Below the pieces are notes generated by a model that had not been told where the DNA came from, did no database searches, and was given only the letters and a program-made list of their open reading frames with translations. A stretch of 64,000 nucleotides of DNA, taken from contig NZ_BMRN01000010.1 in the NCBI RefSeq assembly GCF_014648655.1, forward strand, positions 186,001-250,000, in the 5' to 3' direction. The position numbers and the translations under genes were made by a program. The stretch is from Streptomyces atratus (GTDB lineage: Bacteria; Actinomycetota; Actinomycetes; Streptomycetales; Streptomycetaceae). Positions 61,201-64,000 of this stretch are shown here, in pieces (position 1 is the first letter of the stretch; each line of letters starts with the position of its first letter).

Positions 61201-61776
61201 CGTGAACGGCTGGCACTGGATGGCGTTCGCCCCGGTCGCCGAGCCGACGACGGGCGTGGTGTCCCAGGCCGTGCTGATCTCCGGTGCGCAGCCCTTGGTG
61301 GTGCCGAGGGGAACGACGGCAACGGTGGGATTGCTCGGCTCGGGCCAGTTGTTCGTCAGCCGGAGCGTGAAGTCCCCCGTGCGGGGCAGCCGACACCAGC
61401 CGGCACCCCACTCGGGGTCGTAGCAGTCGATCTCCGTCTCGCCGTCGAAGACATCGGCGTACGTGTTCCCGGCGTTGCCTCCGATCAGCACGACCTTGTG
61501 GAGGCCGGGCGCTTCGGCCGTGATGGTGAGGCAGGCCGTCCCGTCCGCGGGGATGGTCACGGTGCCTTCCGCCGGGGCGGCTTCACCGAAGGCGGAGAGC
61601 GGCAGCGCGTCACAGTTCTCGTCGGCCGGAGCGGCAGCCGCTGATGCGGGGGCCGCCTCGGCGGCGTACGCCGGGCCGGTACCCGCGGGGATCAGTAGTG
61701 AGAGCAGGACCGACAATGTGAGCAGCAGAGCGGTGTACGCCGCGGATCTCGCGGCCGTACATGAGCGGTTGGGCAT
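58276..61776 (-). CDS. Large secreted protein with three Ig-like repeats
   Basis: A 1166-residue exported protein with Sec signal MPNRSCTAARSAAYTALLLT through about residue 38. The mature part holds a Cys-rich region of roughly 100-residue units (about 55-780), each with paired Cys (for example CDALPLSAF, CKTF, CEKVP). One IPT/TIG-like unit follows (about 800-890), then three C-terminal repeats with ITGTAKVGxxLTAxxGxWTP and YxYQWxADGKAVTGATASTY. These repeats are the bacterial Ig-like kind seen in Streptomyces surface proteins. Probably cell-wall or extracellular; the long antisense frame on the + strand is a GC artefact. Confidence 0.85.
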   Translation of the reverse strand: MPNRSCTAARSAAYTALLLTLSVLLSLLIPAGTGPAYAAEAAPASAAAAPADENCDALPLSAFGEAAPAEGTVTIPADGTACLTITAEAPGLHKVVLIGGNAGNTYADVFDGETEIDCYDPEWGAGWCRLPRTGDFTLRLTNNWPEPSNPTVAVVPLGTTKGCAPEISTAWDTTPVVGSATGANAIQCQPFTGRPGERITNKIKTTVYGESLSWITDETGARICPHFNEDDSDGCVLPGDGPYRVLSQVSYAERGFPAEYTLTVRRISDPAGCTHVPLNGYNSAPTTAVPASGCKTFTAPAAGRYNVYGVHDDARSVLAVYDRDGKTVCTTWNGCDLPAAGDYTVFTDDPTLILDGSATTGCEPVELGLYRSAFTAPGEIDCLSLPLPADARLAVLKDLSGSGPRPEVTVVDADGVQRCDWTDLSAGTCALTGKAPFRALVSTDSQSNPTGPYALALHRTDTASDCAAIPAGDFTATSPAARFSTGDGVFSHCLTIPAGDHSAYENLQLQAAPGTTSTAAFTVLDPHGKQVCSIYSSLSTWTTCELAPGVAHTVLVTGRDTAADYTLTRRDVTATAKGCTPNPATKVGGPSTGGTMGAPGELRCRQVTTADVKDTLHINVRDSLGTANVVVYDADGTALCNKNQACAVTGSTHYQVLVTVRSGLKAADSYRFDALRIAGAEGPAAECEKVPNVAFGYGPVTGTLDEQHTAVCAALPTAYRDYFKMEISDTTGATETAVPALYDPSLDNGCMRFIPTGYDCAVNEPYTKETTPSILVLSLPEKASKTSYEAEAVCTSVLCGTEQVTIGQITPATGITGTKVTVQLTGTSLHKDDEVVLSLNGKQITSTTTAVSADRRTLTAVLDLTGAAVGTWNVGVSTHNGWGYQRGSFTVTGAPLKNTTPPAITGTAKVGDRLTATTGTWTPAPASYTYQWNADGKAVTGATASTYTVPAALLGKKVTVTVTAQRTGTPDVQATSATVTPSRGTAPRATTAPKITGTAKVGAKLTAAAGSWTPSATSYAYQWKADGKAVTGATASTYTAPASLLGKKVTVTVTARRTGHADGSATTAPVKIATGSAPKATKQPTISGTAKVGRTLKAAHGTWTPAPTSYAYQWYENGKVIKGATKSSLTLKSAQRGKKITVKVTARRTGHANGFATSKATKAVAR

Positions 61777-62010
61777 TCCGTTCCCCCCGGACCGGTGAAG
61801 TGAGTTATTTTCGCCGGGACTTCACGAACGCCGCGTGAACGCGGTACGGCCCGGGACGCACGCAACATGTGTGCGATTTGTAAAGAACGCACATGATGAT
61901 TGCACACACGCACCGCCGAACGGGCGTGTATTCCGGCCGGATGAGGATGCCCGGAGCAGCGCCCCACCACGGGGCGATCGACAGAGCGCCTTCCCTCCGT
62001 CAGCGGGTCG

Positions 62011-62856
62011 CTACAGATACTCCGCGTACGCGTCCAGCGCCCGCAGCACCTCCGCCTCTGCGGCCGGAGGCAGCTGCAGGACGACCTCCTCGATGCCCAG
62101 TTCCGCGTAGTGCGCCAGCTTCCCCGGGCTCGGGAGTACCGCGTAGGGGACCACCTGGAGCTGCTTCGGGTCGCGGCCGGCCGACTCCCAGGCCTCGCGC
62201 AGCTTCGGTACGGACTCCGTCAGGCCGCGGCCGCCGATCGGGAGCCAGCCGTCGGCGTACTGCGCGATGTGCGCGAACAGCTTCGGGCCTGCCGCGCCGC
62301 CGATCAGGGTGCGGGGGCCGTTCACCGGGCCGCGGGGCGCCCGGACCGGTTTCGGGTAGGCGTGGCTGGCCCGCACCGAGCCGAACTCGCCGTCGTACGG
62401 CGTCGGTTCGTCCGACCACAGGGCACGCATCAGAGCCATGCGGTCGCGGACGAGGTCCCGGCGCGTCGACCAGTTCACCCCGTGGTCCGCGGCTTCCTCG
62501 ACGTTCCAGCCGTAGCCGAGGCCCAGCGTGAACCGGCCGCCGGAGAGATGGTCGAGGGTGGCGATCTGCTTCGCCAGGTCGATCGGATCGTGCTGGGCGA
62601 CGAGCGTGATGCCGGTACCGAGGGCGAGGCGTTCGGTGACGGCGGCGGCCTGGGCGAGGGCGACGAAGGGGTCGAGGGTGCGGCCGTACTCGGGAGGCAG
62701 TTCGCCGCCCGCCGGGTAGGGGGTGTCCCTGCTCACCGGGATGTGGGTGTGCTCGGGTAGGTAGAGCCCGGCGAACCCGCGCTGTTCGAGCTCGCGGGCG
62801 AGCCGCAGCGGCGTGATCGTCTCATCGGTGAGGAAGATCGTTGTCGCGATCCGCAT
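62011..62856 (-). CDS. LLM-class F420-dependent oxidoreductase
   Basis: A 281-residue TIM barrel from ATG 62856, preceded by GGAGG. It shows LARELEQRGFAGLYLPEHTH, RLALGTGITLVAQHDPIDLA, KQIATLDHLSGGRFTLGLGY and GWNVEEAADHG, the family pattern of luciferase-like monooxygenases. This subgroup uses coenzyme F420 to oxidise or reduce an alcohol or alkene. FbiC at 42731-45313 makes the F420 precursor. Substrate unknown. Confidence 0.9.
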   Translation of the reverse strand: MRIATTIFLTDETITPLRLARELEQRGFAGLYLPEHTHIPVSRDTPYPAGGELPPEYGRTLDPFVALAQAAAVTERLALGTGITLVAQHDPIDLAKQIATLDHLSGGRFTLGLGYGWNVEEAADHGVNWSTRRDLVRDRMALMRALWSDEPTPYDGEFGSVRASHAYPKPVRAPRGPVNGPRTLIGGAAGPKLFAHIAQYADGWLPIGGRGLTESVPKLREAWESAGRDPKQLQVVPYAVLPSPGKLAHYAELGIEEVVLQLPPAAEAEVLRALDAYAEYL

Positions 62857-63039
62857 ATGAGGAAACCTCCGTCGTGATCCGCTGAGGGCCTCAACGTATG
62901 CGGTGCGGTGTGGAAAGCCGAGTGTCCGGGACACCGGGCCCCGGTCGTGCCTCCCGCCGTTTCCCCGGAGTTCATGGCTCCCGGCCAGGGTCGGGTACGT
63001 CACCCCTCGCCAGTCACAACACCCCGGGGAGCCACTCGT

Positions 63040-64000
63040 ATGTCCGCATCGCAATCCGCCCACGGCCGCCCGATGGCCAGGCGCGGCCTTCTCGTCGGTA
63101 CGGCCGCCACCGCTCTAACGTTGGGCACTGTGAGCTTCGCCGACGCCGCGACCGGGGACGACGCCCCGGACCGGACCAGGACCGTGCGCGGCACTCTGCC
63201 GACCGGGTCGCCCGACTATGTGTATCTGCCGGTCGAAGTACCGCGCGGGGTACGGGAGATCGCCGTCTCGTACACGTACGGGAAGACGCCCGTCCCGGCC
63301 GGGACCCAGGGCAACGCCCTGGACATCGGCATCTTCGACGAGCGCGGCACGGAACTGGGCGGGCGCGGGTTTCGGGGGTGGTCCGGCGGGGCGCGCAGCA
63401 GCTTCTTCATCCGGGCGGACGAGGCGACGCCCGGCTACATCGCGGGGCCGGTACGGGCCGGGACCTGGAACATCGCCCTCGGGCCGTACACCGTCGCCCC
63501 GGAAGGGCTTCCGTACGAGGTGACGATCACCCTGCGCTTCGGGCCCACCGGGTCCACGCCGAAGCCGGTGTACCCGCCGGAGCGGGCGAAGGGGCGCGGG
63601 CGCGCCTGGTACCGCGGAGACTGCCATCTCCACTCCGTCCACTCGGACGGCAAGCGCACCCCGGCCGAGATCGCCGCCGCCGCGCGCGCGGCCGGGCTCG
63701 ACTTCATCAACAGCAGCGAGCACAACACGTACTCCGCGCACAGCGCGTGGGACGGGCTGTGGGGTGACGATCTGCTCGTCCTCACGGGCGAGGAGGTCAC
63801 CACCCGCAACGGGCATGTGATCGCGCTCGGCACCGACCCGGGTACGTTCGTCGACTGGCGCTACCGGGCACGTGACAACCGGTTCGGGCACTACGCGAAG
63901 GCCGTGCGCCGGGCCGGTGGCCTGGTCGTTCCCGCTCATCCGCACGCCACCTGCATCGGCTGCCACTGGAAGTTCGGCTTCGGCGAGGCGGACGCGGTGG
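63040..64000 (+). CDS. Tat-exported PHP-domain (CehA/McbA-like) metallohydrolase, partial
   Basis: The reading frame is open from ATG 63040 past the window end. A Tat-type signal MARRGLLVGTAATALTLG begins at about residue 12. A beta domain follows to about residue 180 with YVYLPVEVPRGVREIAVSYT and RAGTWNIALGPYTVAP. Then the PHP domain begins with YRGDCHLHSVHSDG and INSSEHNTYSAHS, which give metal-binding His. VVPAHPHATC is a later metal-binding block. It would act outside the cell, probably on a phosphoester or related bond. The C-terminus lies beyond the window. Confidence 0.88.
   Translation, partial: MSASQSAHGRPMARRGLLVGTAATALTLGTVSFADAATGDDAPDRTRTVRGTLPTGSPDYVYLPVEVPRGVREIAVSYTYGKTPVPAGTQGNALDIGIFDERGTELGGRGFRGWSGGARSSFFIRADEATPGYIAGPVRAGTWNIALGPYTVAPEGLPYEVTITLRFGPTGSTPKPVYPPERAKGRGRAWYRGDCHLHSVHSDGKRTPAEIAAAARAAGLDFINSSEHNTYSAHSAWDGLWGDDLLVLTGEEVTTRNGHVIALGTDPGTFVDWRYRARDNRFGHYAKAVRRAGGLVVPAHPHATCIGCHWKFGFGEADAV

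Noticed and set aside
58240..61644. A + strand open frame of 1134 codons antisense to the large secreted protein
   Set aside because: It is rich in Gly, Arg and Val with no domain or signal, and its length follows from the GC-biased third positions of the real gene on the minus strand. The minus-strand product has a signal peptide and recognisable repeats.

Overview
The window is high-GC DNA that reads as a Streptomyces chromosome. The signs are: strong third-position GC bias (most long genes carry long antisense shadow frames), GTG starts, XRE/DUF5753 regulators paired with small DUF397 proteins, a two-domain FbiC for cofactor F420, a GPP34 (GOLPH3-like) protein, and a PBP5-type carboxypeptidase with a long acidic cytoplasmic tail. 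I worked from the sequence alone; family names come from motif recognition and no database was searched.

Layout. (1) 0-6.2 kb: a degenerate Nudix-like protein, then a probable RiPP locus: a membrane-anchored NB-ARC/TPR protein, a 64-residue precursor ending in Trp-Thr-Trp-Pro-Leu, a radical SAM/SPASM maturase of the FxsB type, and a GNAT acetyltransferase. (2) 7-22 kb: an accessory region with many recombination scars. It holds an XRE repressor facing a winged-helix-like protein across a perfect 17-bp inverted repeat; a recombinase-like protein lacking its catalytic residues, translationally coupled to a DDE transposase; a tRNA-Arg followed by a broken integrase; a NERD protein; a GntR remnant; the 3' half of a tRNA-Ser; a partly duplicated YcxB-like gene; IS630 debris; a flavohemoprotein split by a poly-G frameshift; a Uma2 protein; a GT2 glycosyltransferase; and a second fragment of the same kind of integrase. 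(3) 22-37.8 kb: mostly chromosomal genes: DinB, a large membrane protein, D-Ala-D-Ala carboxypeptidase, GPP34, two XRE-DUF5753/DUF397 modules, an SDR, a sodium:solute symporter, and an ADP-ribosylglycohydrolase homologue that seems to have lost its metal ligands. (4) 37.8-42.7 kb: an ArsR-type regulator and MFS pump plus a DUF2785 gene, lying between two 87-nt inverted copies of an unknown repeat; next to the right copy is a truncated pseudogene. (5) 42.7-64 kb: fbiC, a YVTN/IPT protein, two tandem RNHCP proteins, a DUF4232 lipoprotein-like secreted protein, a methyltransferase, a MerR/old-yellow-enzyme pair, an NmrA-like reductase, fragments of a lost regulatory cluster, an HTH protein, a CDP-alcohol phosphotransferase, a HAD hydrolase, two secreted proteins, an F420-type LLM oxidoreductase, and a Tat-exported PHP-domain protein cut by the window edge.

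How the parts work together. In the RiPP locus, the maturase would crosslink the aromatic tail of the precursor, and the NB-ARC/TPR protein may sense or scaffold. FbiC makes the deazaflavin precursor used by enzymes such as the LLM oxidoreductase near the right end. The XRE/DUF397 pairs are typical Streptomyces developmental or specialised-metabolism regulators. The best candidates for something undescribed are the Trp-x-Trp precursor and the dead-recombinase/DDE pair.
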